Positions 1 to 12,059 of a stretch of DNA of 64,000 nt are shown here, piece after piece (the first letter of the stretch is position 1; each line of letters starts with the position of its first letter). The notes beneath the pieces were generated by a model. The model saw only the letters and a program-made list of their open reading frames with translations, did no database searches and was not told the DNA's origin. This stretch comes from Rhea pennata (taxonomy: Eukaryota > Chordata > Aves > Rheiformes > Rheidae): positions 18,562,412-18,626,411 of the forward strand of contig NC_084675.1 of the NCBI RefSeq assembly GCF_028389875.1, read 5' to 3'. The translations under genes and the position numbers were made by a program.

Positions 1-3000
1 ACCGAGCTTCCCTGCAGATGAAGGCTGTGATTTTTTTTATATCCGTATGACTTCAGAGGCTGAGGATTTAAGAAAACATAGAGAAACACCTGATGAAACT
101 TTGCAGCCTGCTGGCCTGTCATACTCATGTGCTCTTGAATCCATTCTGCTGTGCAGCATTAGATCCATCAGCATGTTCACCTCCTTCCTTCTGCTGATCT
201 CTGTTGTTGAAACCTAGATCACTGCTGGTTTTCTCTTTCTCTCTGACCCTATTCCTAGAAAAACGTCATTTTTCCCTTTAAAGCAATTACTGGTTGCCTT
301 TTCTGTGATTAAAAAGCTCATTTACCATATATATTAAATATGTCATTCCTTCTGCTTGCAACCCACATATGCAATTTTCACAAATTATACATTCAGGTTT
401 TTTACATAGACATTTCAAAAGTTCTGATATTATTTATTGGTTCTTTGCAGCAGGCCCTACCTTTTCAAAGGTAGCTAATTTCCAAATGAATGTCCATGAA
501 TACAGCACTCAGCCTCTTTCGAAAATCCCAGCTGTAGCTGCAAAATTGTATGTTATATCAAAATTACTGTAAAGCTCTCATTTCAAGATGGACAGTGCTG
601 TACTCACTACAGCCACATAACTTTTAAGCTGTTTACCTGTTTGGTTCATTTACTCGCAATTATATTTAGTAAAATATCTCATACTGTTGACTGTTCAGTC
701 ACTTGCCTCCACACCTTATTAGTCTTGTCACTAGGAGAATCCTCCACTGGTTCACAAATAATGCTGAATAGCAGTCTGTAGGACATCTGCCTAACTGCAT
801 AAAAATGCACTTACATTCTATTTTATTGCAAATAGTGCCTACCAAATTTTCCAAAAGGTACATATTTCATACATCCTCCAATACACTTACCTACAGCCCC
901 AAAACCTTTATCCTAATTCCACTCATCAGCTTATGATGTCTTTATGTACCACACTAGCATCTAGCCTAGCTCATCTTTTCCACTTCAGCAGTTGTACATC
1001 CCCTTGTGCTGTTCCAGTTTATCCATGTGGCCCACACCTTCCACACGGCAACATCAAGATGACCACTCATCCAGATAATCCTGGTCAGTACTGTCACAGC
1101 TCTGACACCAGGCGACTGTACCTGTCACATTAGATAAGCTATTCCATTTGCTTCACATTAAATGGCAGGGCGATACCTAGATATCATCTGTCACATGGGA
1201 AGCCTCAGTGAAAAGACAGCTTTATCAAACAAAAAAAAAAGCATGAAGAGCAGAAGAAAAACCCAGTGAATGAAAAATATTCGAATATTTAAATGATTCT
1301 CCTATTAAATTAAAATGGATTAAAAGTAAAATGGTATACATGCATATAAAGAGTCGCCTTACTAAAAGATGGCCTGTTCTTACCCTTGCTATCTCTCTAC
1401 CAATCACCTTGTTTCCATCAGAAATACTCTTAATATGGTAATAAGTTCAAAAAATTCAAGGAATTAGCCACAAATCTTCCACCAACTGACAGTCTGTGCT
1501 CTTTATATTAGTTTTAACAGAATGTGCAATGATATGGCTTTGAAAATCTGTAAACATAGTCAAGGAAACCGATGTATTAGAAACAGTCTCCAAGATAAGA
1601 ACAACCTTCATGTCAAATCTCTCTTTATTCACCTTTGCAAGAAATAAATTGTATGTAGGTTACATCATTTACGATATTTTATCCAAATAAAATGATGTAA
1701 ATGGCCTACATGTAAATTGCCATCAAGCTGCAGCTTTCCATTAACTAGGTAGACAAGATCCTACTTCCCCAGTCCCTGAAACCACAGGAGCTCCTCCAAC
1801 AAAAGTCATAGCAGCAAATGCCAGAAATAAACTGCCAAAAGCAACCAGATAGGTGGTGGCGGCCTCTTACAAAATGATGATGATTTGTAGGGCAGTGATA
1901 ATTCATCCATGTGTAACTTAATTGATTTAACTTTGGTTTTGTTTTGATATTATAAAACCTCATTCCGAATGAGGTGTTAAAACCATTTTCTGAGTGCAAG
2001 TGACAGTGGATTTGGGACATTTCTTGCATACCAGATATATGAAGTTCAGAGTCAATTACTGAGGATAGTGACTACTATGGACAGAGGGCACTAGCCTCTC
2101 TGTTGAAAATCTGGAAAGGAAGTTCTCTTCCAGAAAGCAAAACTTGTAAAGGTCTCAATATTGTCAACATATTTTTTCATAATTGTTCTGAATGAATTTG
2201 GCCTGCAAGGGCTACAGGATCTGCTAAGGATCTCAGTTTTTATGACTGATCCAAAACTGCATATATGTTTGCACAACTGATTGCAATATCATGAGAATTT
2301 ATGGTTCAGAACATTAACTATTCTTAAGTAAGCAGTTAGTTAGAATACATCAGAATTGCTATTTTCTCTCTAAATCCCTCTATCACCAAAAACACAGCCT
2401 TTTTGTCAAAAAGAAAACAGAATTCCCAAACTGTTTACTTAGCTTTATCTATTTTGATCACTTTGATTTGTATCTTGACCACTTTGATTAGGATTGTTTT
2501 ATTTTACCAAAATCTTAAATTTTTCAGTTAGGAAAAAGAATTCAATTTTATAGAAAACAGAAAAGTTTTTGATAGAAAATTTTCAAGAAGCACCACGGTT
2601 AAGTTTACATCCATCTGTTAAGGGGGATAAAAGCACCCAAAAAAGTCTTAGGAGAAGAAGAACAGCTTGGATTTAAGAAGAGAGTGCAGACTTCAGCCTG
2701 GATTGTAGCAGCCCACCTCAAACCCAATGTGAGTGACTAGCTCAAGTCAAGCTCTGTGTTACCACCTCTGAAATACTTTTCCATTCATGCTATGCAGATT
2801 ATTAGCAATCATATATTTGATTGGAGTGCGTACAAACACAAAGCCACTTAACTTCCAACTCGAGCAACAGTATCATCTCAGCAGGATGCTGGGAGGACGG
2901 AAACATTCAGGAGCCTGCAGCATTCATATCCTATAGCAGCAAGAGCTACATAAGAAACTTGATAGAATTTTCTGTGCCTCACCAACACGTTTACCTACAG

Positions 3001-3954
3001 CTCTAGGTATGCAGCGAGCCCCACGGCTATAGGGGTGACATTTTCAAAACTTTCAAAGGGGTTTAAGAATACCCACAGGACTTGGGCTAAGTCACTAAGG
3101 AACGCTGAAAAGTGCATACAAAATATTTAGCCCAGGACAGCAGTGGCAGCGCTCGCTGTTTTGCAACAGCTCTTTTAAGAGTTCTTTAAAATGGGACTGT
3201 TCACGTAAACGCCAAAATCAGGTACACGTACCGTGGCTCTACATGTGCTGATGACTAACTGACTAGCTAGATCCTAATAATTGCATTTGACTACATGTGC
3301 AGTAGGAAACTGGATCTAGATGGTGAAATTCAGACTTAACAGTGAATATCTGAAAAAGACTTGTTTCTGTATTTTTACTTAATCTTGACAGTTTAATATC
3401 CCCTTCTGTAAACTAGGGATATTCTGAGATATTTATTACCTGTTCTAAAGAAGAACTGTCATATTTAATCAGTTTGTACTTAAGTGTTCTAGAGATGGAA
3501 ATTCTATGTACAGCAAAGATATTACTATTGCTTAAATACTATAAAGTAGATGCAATAGTTCAAATCTAAGGTGATTAGAAAAAAGGCATTGTATAAAGCA
3601 TAACACAAACATTGAGTGGGCTTCAGCTACTGCTCTGTTGTTAATATTTTCTCTCATTTTTTAAATTCAATGTTGCTAAAGAGTCAGTTCATACTTCATA
3701 GGAACTTCATATTTTTTCTCTTTTTTCATTCTTTTGTTTATGCACTTGGAGCAACCAATTGCTTTTTAAAAGGATGGATTCATTTTTAAATATGAATCAC
3801 ACAGTAATCTTAAAAGGAAGGAGAGGAATTAGTCACTAAAACAATTGTATATTCAAGCACAGAAGAATGTGTAGAGCAGAACAGTGAGGGGTGGGAAGCC
3901 AAGACAGACAGAAAGCTGCCATAGCTATTTTAATCAGGAAAAAAAAATTGTAGT

Positions 3955-3963
3955 GGGGGGGGG
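3955..3963 (+). repeat. G9 homopolymer
   Basis: Nine G residues followed by AGGG and a run of A. An unusual poly-G/poly-A switch in AT-rich DNA; low complexity only. Confidence 0.9.
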
Positions 3964-3992
3964 AGGGAAAAAAAAATAGGCCAGCTTCATAG

Positions 3993-4005
3993 CCAGCAGA
4001 GGGAG
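3993..4005 (+). promoter_or_regulatory. Possible CTCF-type site
   Basis: CCAGCAGAGGGAG agrees with the CTCF core (CCASYAGRKGGCR) at all but one position. Single motif match; occupancy cannot be judged. Confidence 0.2.
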
Positions 4006-4189
4006 CCAGGAAAAGCCCTTAGTATCCAGAGTTAAAGAGAAATTAAAACAGATGCATCATTTTTTCCATCTTCTTTCACATTTTTACCACTTTGTTGAGT
4101 GACTCACTATTGGAATTCATGTCATCCATTTCCACTATGACACAGGCGCATTAAATGTAATGAAGAATCTTTACATGTTTCAGACTTAC

Positions 4190-4432
4190 CTTCTACCAAT
4201 GACCAATAGGGTTTCTACACTGTATAGAGAAAATGGAGAACGTTGACTGCACGGACTCGGAAGACTTATCTGCTATGTATTTTAATCTTGATTTAAGAGA
4301 CAAAAGCTCTCCTGCAGTATTCTGCGGGACTCAGCCACAAAGAGACTGCAGGCACTGATCCATGGCTCGTGCTTTTCCCAAAATACATACCTGCAGATGG
4401 CTACCCCGAATCAAGTGCCTCAGACATCTGTA
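4190..4432 (-). other. Two predicted minus-strand micro-exons (4391-4432 and 4190-4219)
   Basis: Exon 4391-4432 (42 nt) has an acceptor ending AAGTGCAG and donor CTGCAG|GTATGT. After a 171-nt gap, exon 4190-4219 (30 nt) has a pyrimidine-rich acceptor (TCTCCATTTTCTCTATACAG) and donor GAAG|GTAAGT. The first is open in phase 0 (YRCLRHLIRGSHLQ), but joining it in frame to the second meets a TAG, so if real they more likely belong to a non-coding RNA. The gap is short for an intron. Confidence 0.25.
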
Positions 4433-4611
4433 CTGCACTTGAGCAAAGAGGTGACTAACACTAGATTAGCAATGGACTCAGACATTGCTGTTATTCAATT
4501 AATAACATAATTAATAAAATAAGACATGACACAATTTTTAGCGTTATTCAGCCAGCTGCATAAATGAGTGAAGAAGTTGCTGGACAGATTAACAATCATC
4601 TCCCATGGATC

Positions 4612-4644
4612 TTTTCTTTCTTTTTTTCTTTTTTTTTTTTTTTT
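4612..4644 (+). repeat. T-rich pyrimidine tract
   Basis: TCTTTTCTTTC followed by long T runs broken by single C residues, then AAGTAG. Low-complexity sequence. Confidence 0.9.
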
Positions 4645-7600
4645 AAGTAGACAGACTAGATCACTAACACTTGTAGGAAAAACCTAGCTCCACTTTCATT
4701 GGAAGTGGTCTTGTTTACACAACTCTGAAAATCTTGCCCAAAGTTAGGCAAATGCTGCATTAAAATAAAACAAAAAAAAGCAAACTTTCTGGGTTTTTTT
4801 TTGTTTTGCTTTTTTTGTGCACATTGCATTACTTTAACTGTTCTTGAGCTCTAATTTTGGGCCCTGCTCTTCAGCTACTGAATTAAATGGGTAACTGTTT
4901 AAGTCAGTAATTCTGAATAGGCTGGTCCCTCAAAGAGATGCCTCAGCACTTTCTGCAAATAGGAAGCAGGACTGGACTTTTAAGGCAAATCCTAACTCCT
5001 TTCTTCCCCAAATCCAAAACATTTATTCCAAAACATCTAAATTCTCATTTAGACCATCAGAGTCACCTGACAGCTTCACTCGCAATGCACTAGTTACAGC
5101 GAGCCATGGACAAGGCCTTTTTTGGGAACTACCACCTTGTAAACAATCCCAAAGCACAGCTAGATGTGAGGCAATGACAGCCTGTTCATGAACAAGCTGC
5201 TAGTAGAAAAGGTTTGGAATATGATTAATAAGATCCAGCTCTTCCTAAACTGACCACATTCTTCTGTGCTCTTTGGACTGCCAAAACAGAGAGTGGGAAC
5301 AGGCATTTTAAAAGTCAGTTACTTGGTTATGAGTGCACTTAGGACAAAAATGATTTACTGAAGCTTACATCATGTGCTATTATTTTCCACTGTGGCACAG
5401 AATCATAGCTGTTCGGCCCGTAACAGTGATGTGCAAACATCTTCCGTCCCCAGCATCGCTCTGCGGCAGGGGATACAGAGCCCATTATGTTCCCGACTCG
5501 CAGAGCAGCGACAGAGCGCTGTTCCACCCGGGGAGCAGAATACAAGGAAGAGAACTGCCAGCAGCTTGTATTTATACATAGCCTTCCTCAGTAATTACAC
5601 AAATGTTGCCACTCTTTGGCTGCACACTTTGGATAATAAATGCTACTTGATATACCTGACTTATCCAGAATGCTGACGTACTTGATTTAGCCATTGCTGT
5701 CACATTATTATTTCCCTTTTTTTCCCCTAAATATTACCCCAAAATTTCGTAAGAATATTCTACAATGCTGCAGAAGTGGTGATAAAAATCGACCATAAAG
5801 AAATATATAGGAAACAGGTCTGATTTTTTTTTCCTTTTTACAAATTCACTGATTATAACCATTCTGGTGGTTTTTGCCATTGCAAAGTGTGTACTTGTTC
5901 CTAAGAGATACTGCTATGTGTGCCTTACCAATGTTCTTTATCTTAAAAATAGCATTCGTAACACACAATATAGCAGTTGCTTTGGTAACTGATATTTCCC
6001 CTTTTAAAGGCTGAATAAAGTGAATAAATAGTTGTGTAATACACATGTAAATTATCAGCATGCTTGTGATGATTGCCATGAGTCTGAAGCAACTTCTAAA
6101 TCATATTTTTTTTCTGTCCTTTTCCATGAATATGCATAAATATCAAGGTATGACATGCTTACTAAGGAAATAACTTGTGTCAGCATGGCATGTTGTGATT
6201 AAAGGAGCTTACTGGAAAAAAAATGATTTTGAGCAGAAATTGCAAAATTAACAAGAGCTCTGGTAAATAAAACTTCAAGTTGTTTCACTCTACTGGTAAC
6301 CTTCACCTTAATGAGAGTCCCAACTGTACATGAACTCAGGGAATGAAATAGTTACTTAATGTGTATTTTGAACTGAATTCAGTAGCAGAATCCAAGCATG
6401 TTGCTTTGTGATTTTGGAGTAAAGCAACAGAAAAGAGCTAAACTTCTTAAAAAGCACAAAACTATTCATGTCTGCACATACCCCACTGACATCTGTGGAG
6501 TACTTATCTTTCAGACCAGCCAAAACTCTTATCAGTGCAATCCTCCTATTCTTCAGTGGGTATAGGGGACATTTACATTGAAATTTCCCAAGAAAGTAAA
6601 TAACACCCTGCACAAATACAGGGAGTATCCAATCAAGGGTCGAGTCCTTCCAACTGACTTCATTACCAAAGTCCAACTGACCTCACTGAGAGCAACGAAG
6701 ATCCTATGTGACTTCTGCCAAAACCAAAAACATGACACTAAACAACAGCACTTCTGCTGAGAAGGCACTTGTGACTAAGTTAGAAATGTAGATTATTTTT
6801 ACTTAAGTACAGGTACAGTTACATAGTAGAGGAAGACTGATAAATCAAGCTACTATGGTATAGCTGGAAATAAGACCATTTCTTCCTCCCCAAAATGTGT
6901 GCAAATATATTTGATCTCAACCACTATCTTTCCAGCTACTTATTTAAAATAAAACACTATTTTATTACTTAGTAAGAGCATTAAAATGCCTTGCCTATGT
7001 AGCAAAGAATTAATTAAAATTCAGATTATAATAATAGTTTAACACTGAAGCATAGAACTAAATTTCTTTTTTTACAAATCAGAAAGGGTACTGTGAGCAC
7101 AGATACATGTGTCAGGAATGTGCTATATTGTTGTGAATTAATTGCAAAATACAGCAGATGACTCTGTTCTTACACTTGGTATTGAATGGCCAAGCTATCA
7201 TATAAACACAGTGCATTCTGCCTGGTAGTACCATAGAATGAATGGGTAAAATTAAATGAATTACAAGAAAGATTCCTTATAAAGACGTACTCAACAGATC
7301 ATAACTAGATGCAAGGGCTATCAAAGTCAACAGAAAGATTTCTATTAATTTTGGCATCAAGCCCCAAGAAAAGAGGCTGTTTTGGAAAGGAGTGATCTTA
7401 CCTTAAGTATTTTAAGAACATGAGGAAGGTGGGCCAAGCAGCAGTTTCAATCTTTAAAGTCTCAGATGTCCTTCAAGAATGTCTTGACATAGTAAGGAAA
7501 GGCAAAACAGGCATAAAGTCAAACATGAAGAGGTCTATAAAGAACTCTTACCTATCTGCCTTATTCCAATCATTAGTAGATTAGACACGGATAGTAGCTG

Positions 7601-9049
7601 ATACAGTGGACAGGAGTGACTATGTGCATGAACTTCAGAAAGATTTGAATCCTTCTGCATTGACAGATGCTAAGAATTGACTTTTTTCTTCAGTCTCTAA
7701 GAACTGTGGTCCCATTTCCATTCTAAAGGGCAATATTTCAAAATAAAAAGTATCACAGCTCACTCTCTCCATATGCATAATCAGATACCCTCAAACACCA
7801 CCCTTCCCACAGTCCCTTTAGAGGAAATATGCAAATCAGCATTCAGTGTATTTAATTTTCTACTTATAGGTCCACACTTGCACCTTGGCCTGCACAGGAT
7901 TTCGGAAGTTTTTTTCACTGACATCCACTAATAATATCACTGTATCTCTATGTGGGACAGTGCGTAATTCTAAAATATCCTTTTTAACTTGGAATCACAT
8001 TTCGCAGCACTTATGGTAACGATTCTGATGTTTCCAAGCAGCTACTTCATCCAGCCCGGGGATGCGCTGGGAGACTCGGGTTCATCGCTGCTTGCTGCAT
8101 GTGATGGTCATGTTCTCTCCACTCCCATTCCCCACATTCCAAACTAATTCAAAACACAGTGTCATTAAAGTGCTCTGATGCCTCCACATTAACTAGCAGT
8201 TTTACCAAGTGAAGTACTTCCCTTTTATCACTATAGGCACTGAATTTCATGTGATCTTATTTTCAGTAGCAAATTACTTCCTGTTGTGAGTTCAACTGTT
8301 GAAACACTCTGCAAAGGATCCTACACTGCAGGAAATAGTCCTGTTCTATTTAAGTATTTTCTAGTTATACAAATTACTTCCTTTCCAAATTGCTTTTCTT
8401 TTTTTTACTCTTTAAATTGTTTAGTTTAATTATCAAACTATTTTCAAAAGCAGGATAGCTTAGTTTTTTCAGAATACTATTAAAGTTATTTCTGTAACTA
8501 ATATATGTTCTTATTACAGGTTTTCCAACTCTCACAAAAATAATTTGTAATTAGTTTCAGCACCAGACAACACAACACCGGTATATTTAAAGGTTAAAGG
8601 ATAAAGTTTAAGAGACAACTAAACAGCGATTCTTCCATTCTGATAAAGATAGACCTTGTCACATTAATCCTTAAAAAATCAAAATAGGTAAACATTTCCT
8701 TTCTTTTTTTAAGCCAAAGCCAGAACCTATTATGATTTTATTTTAAATGGGAAAGAAGACAGTCTTATGTTATACTAAGTGTATTAAATGAGTGCTGGGG
8801 ATATCTGACTAAATGTTTTGGAGGCAAATGCATAGTGACACGTGCCTAATGAACTACCAACAGCTCTGATTTGACCCTAATAAAACCACTTTCGGGTTAT
8901 TTAGAGAGGTCACGGTAAAACTACAGATACGTTTTTGAAGGTCAGCTCTGCTACCTGCTTGCTCAGTAGACCAGTACTCGCCACGCAATGACAAAAGCAG
9001 TTTGATGAAAGTTGAGCAGTTACGGCTTGACTCCGTCGTTTACATCAGG

Positions 9050-9230
9050 ATCTAATTATAGCGCGCTGGGTCACGCCGCCGGCTCCGCCGCCCGCCTCCA
9101 GCGCAGCAGCCCGCGGCTGAGTCACGGCCGCGCGGGGGGAAGGTCCACCACCGCGACCGCTCTCCGCCCGGCGCAGGCCGCCGCTCGCTCCCGCTCAGAA
9201 AACGCGGTACGGTCACGTCTGAGCTGAAGC
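9050..9230. promoter_or_regulatory. Isolated 180-bp CpG-rich block
   Basis: A compact GC- and CpG-dense segment stands alone in AT-rich sequence. It contains GCGGCTGAGTCACGG, a consensus AP-1/MAF-type TGAGTCA site, and a second GGGTCACG. Flanks return to AT-rich DNA at once. No LINE or LTR homology is evident. It could be an orphan promoter, an enhancer or an early replication/unmethylated patch. The 67- and 71-codon open frames across it are composition effects. Confidence 0.45.
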
Positions 9231-9259
9231 GCTGACATTTCTTACGCACCTCCACTCCG

Positions 9260-11640
9260 ACAGGGTGAAAAAATGAGAGATGTAATGGTCATGCTGCGTG
9301 ATTTTAATCTAACCTGTGCAAAGCTCGCCAACACAGGCTTTGCCCACAAATATGTTTAAAGAAATCCAACTGAATTTGTGAAATAAACTATTTACAGAGT
9401 TTCTGGGTTTTTTAACATAATCTACTTGATCATCTCATTGCCAAATAAAGAAAAGCTTCACAAACAATATTCACCCACAAAAAGTCAAATCTTCACAGAG
9501 GATAAAATTACAGACTTCAAGCCTGCTTTCTGAATTACACCAAGGACCTACATTATGTGTCAATTTACAGGAAATTTGTCTACTATGCAATACAGTTGTG
9601 AAATAACAAATTTGTGTAGGACAGCATGTTGTAAAAGAGAAGGGTGGATCTGAAAATGAACATAGAACTCTGCATTCTTGAATGCACGAAACTCCTAAAG
9701 TTTCTTGTACAGAAATCAAAGTACTAAAACTCCTTCCGCAGCCGTTGCCTGAAATGTCATCGCTGGCAGCGTCAATCCAACACTAGTTCAACCTCCATTC
9801 TTTATTGTTAAGCTTCAAAAATTTGCATCTACTCCTGTTAGATACTCTTTTAACTTCAGCCTACTTACTTTTTAATCTCTCACAATTCTAACAGTAAGAA
9901 AGGGTGGTTTAATGATTTTTCTACAACGAGGCTGGTATTTATCCATAGCGAAAATATTGCACAGTTTTGCATCCTTTTTATAGGCACCACCACTCTCCTG
10001 TCTCAGGACGACTTGTTCCTGAGTTATGGCATTCCAATCCTGGGACTTTTGTGATCATGTTAAATGTTGCTTTTTGTACAGCTGTGCCAGTTGCAGATCA
10101 AATTTGAAACAATTACATCTATAGATGGAATTTGAAGCTTAAGAAAGAAGCAAGCATGCAACCCCTGTAAAGGGAGGAAGTGTACTGAATTTATAAAATT
10201 CATGCTTACGGATGGGTGAGCCATAATTCTGACTGTGAAGAAGACTTCCACTGGCTGAAGGAATGAAAGCGATATGAAACGGAGTGAACTGCAGTATGAT
10301 AAAAAACACGGTATTTTCATTCAACAAACCAAGGAACAAGAAGGTCACAAAACTTGCGTAGAAGGCCAAGTTCTTACAATTTTTCTTTTACTTAAGATGA
10401 ACATTTAATATTACTGTACTAAAAACAAAAGAAGGTGCCCAGTCATTGCTGAAAAAAATATTGTTTGAAGGTTAAATTCCTCTGCGGCAGCATAGAGGTC
10501 ACCTGCATTTCACACAAAGGGCAGAACTGGCCTTGTGATAGGAATAGAAAATACTTCTAACATTTAGCCTGTTATTTCCTCAGCTTCTAGATACTTAGTA
10601 CACGGTTATACTGAACTTATTCTAGAAGTCTGTAAATCTGAGTCAGTCTCTGAATATAAATTCTTCCAAGAGAATCATTATATAACCATAAAAGAAGGCA
10701 AGTATTTTAAAATGTTAGTAAGCTTTGTAAATACAAACATTATCTGGCAAGTAATATGATTTAGTTATATTAAAGCTCAATGAATTTAAGTGATGGCAAA
10801 AACCACGAGATACGTGGAATACATGATGATTCTCCACATGTTCAGTGCAGGATACCAGTTCTGCATCAGTCAGCAAAATGGTCTCATCTTGCTGCCAAAT
10901 TCTTATAGGTTAATATTTGCTAGAGACATTACAGCAATTCAAAGGATACCTTTTCTGCCGGTATAAATGCTGAGACTGACTCCAAAGAAGTCAATCCTTG
11001 AAATGGAGTCATCTCGTTCTGTTTACAGTATGCCCAAATGAGCTCTGGTGTTTTTTTCTCATAAAGGAGACTGTATCTTTTCCTGTCCAAATATATGTTA
11101 ATAGAGCAGGCAGAAATTTTAAAACATATTTAACTGGGGAAACTAGTAACTTAAGACAAGTTGGAAGGTTCACTATCATGGTGGTTACCCACAAGATCAG
11201 TTGCAGGGAGCTCAGGTGAAATACCTTAATGCAGTGAGGGAAGGATTTTTTTATCTATTTTATTTTTATACAATAGCTGAGTACTTAGTACTCAGTAAAT
11301 GAGAAAATTACTGTCTAGTGCTATGAACTGCTAGATATCTGAGGAAGGTTTTGAAAACCATCCTACATAGCTCTTTATAATTAACTACAATCCATAAAAT
11401 TCTCCAAAATATATTTTGTTGCTTCAGCTTACTAGGAAGAATAATGATGGAGTGACTGGACATCAATATTATTACCAGGTAATAAAATAGGATTTATCAA
11501 TATGTCTGACTCATTCATAAAACTGCTAAACTTCAGTATTTGGACAAAAATTTCCACTGTCACTGCAAACAGCAGAAAGATAGGAGGCAACTAGTCCTGT
11601 TACATTTCTAGACAGGTCAACTTTCATGCGTTAAAGATAA
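9260..11640. other. Intergenic, nothing recognised
   Basis: AT-rich sequence with scattered short open frames, some hydrophobic by composition (for example minus-strand 10060-10369). No repeat family, RNA gene or convincing splice-site pair was found. Confidence 0.6.
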
Positions 11641-11752
11641 AATTCATTTTTTGGACTTTCTCTTGTGCTTCTTGGTTGCAACTGCACTACTGAGTACACT
11701 CTCAGGTTAACGTCACGTTCCTTCCTCTGATTCAGGATCCCTGAATTCAGGA

Positions 11753-12000
11753 TCAGCTGTTGGTAGATGCCTGGATCCATGTTTCGTAATCAGCTGCATC
11801 TGGTACATGGGGTTCGACGGAGACTGTGGCAGTGCCCCACGGCAGGGTAATACACTTCCAGACAACATACATCCCAATAACAAGCTCTGGGAGTAGGCCC
11901 TTCCTGTCGTACAACACGACATAGCCAGGATTGGTCATGATGTGAAAAAGTGTCACTGTTGCACAACCCTGCGGCAGACACCCTGGATCCACACCAAGTA
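11753..12000 (-). other. Coding-like minus-strand open frame (about 80 codons, no ATG)
   Basis: Open frame from after a TAG to a TGA at 11753, with the segment GYVVLYDRKGLLPELVIGMY and a C-terminal PHVPDAADYETWIQAS. GC content is higher than in the flanks and CpGs are retained. No ATG opens it. An overlapping frame gives an acidic end (DPEFRDPESEEGT), compatible with a frameshifted remnant. No family recognised; an exon, retrocopy fragment and chance all remain open. Confidence 0.22.
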
Positions 12001-12059
12001 CCTAGTCTGACATGAGAGTCGTCATGATTCTGGTGGGGACAGTCAATTCTGGTTCCTTA

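Larger units (their letters stand above)
1..9000. other. AT-rich intergenic stretch, no gene recognised
   Basis: Open frames are short (under 107 codons) and have no recognisable domains. A slightly GC/CpG-richer patch at about 5410-5540 has overlapping frames on both strands, which points to composition rather than coding. The two micro-exon candidates near 4.2-4.4 kb, the CTCF-like site and the homopolymers are listed separately. No LINE tail was recognised. Confidence 0.6.
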
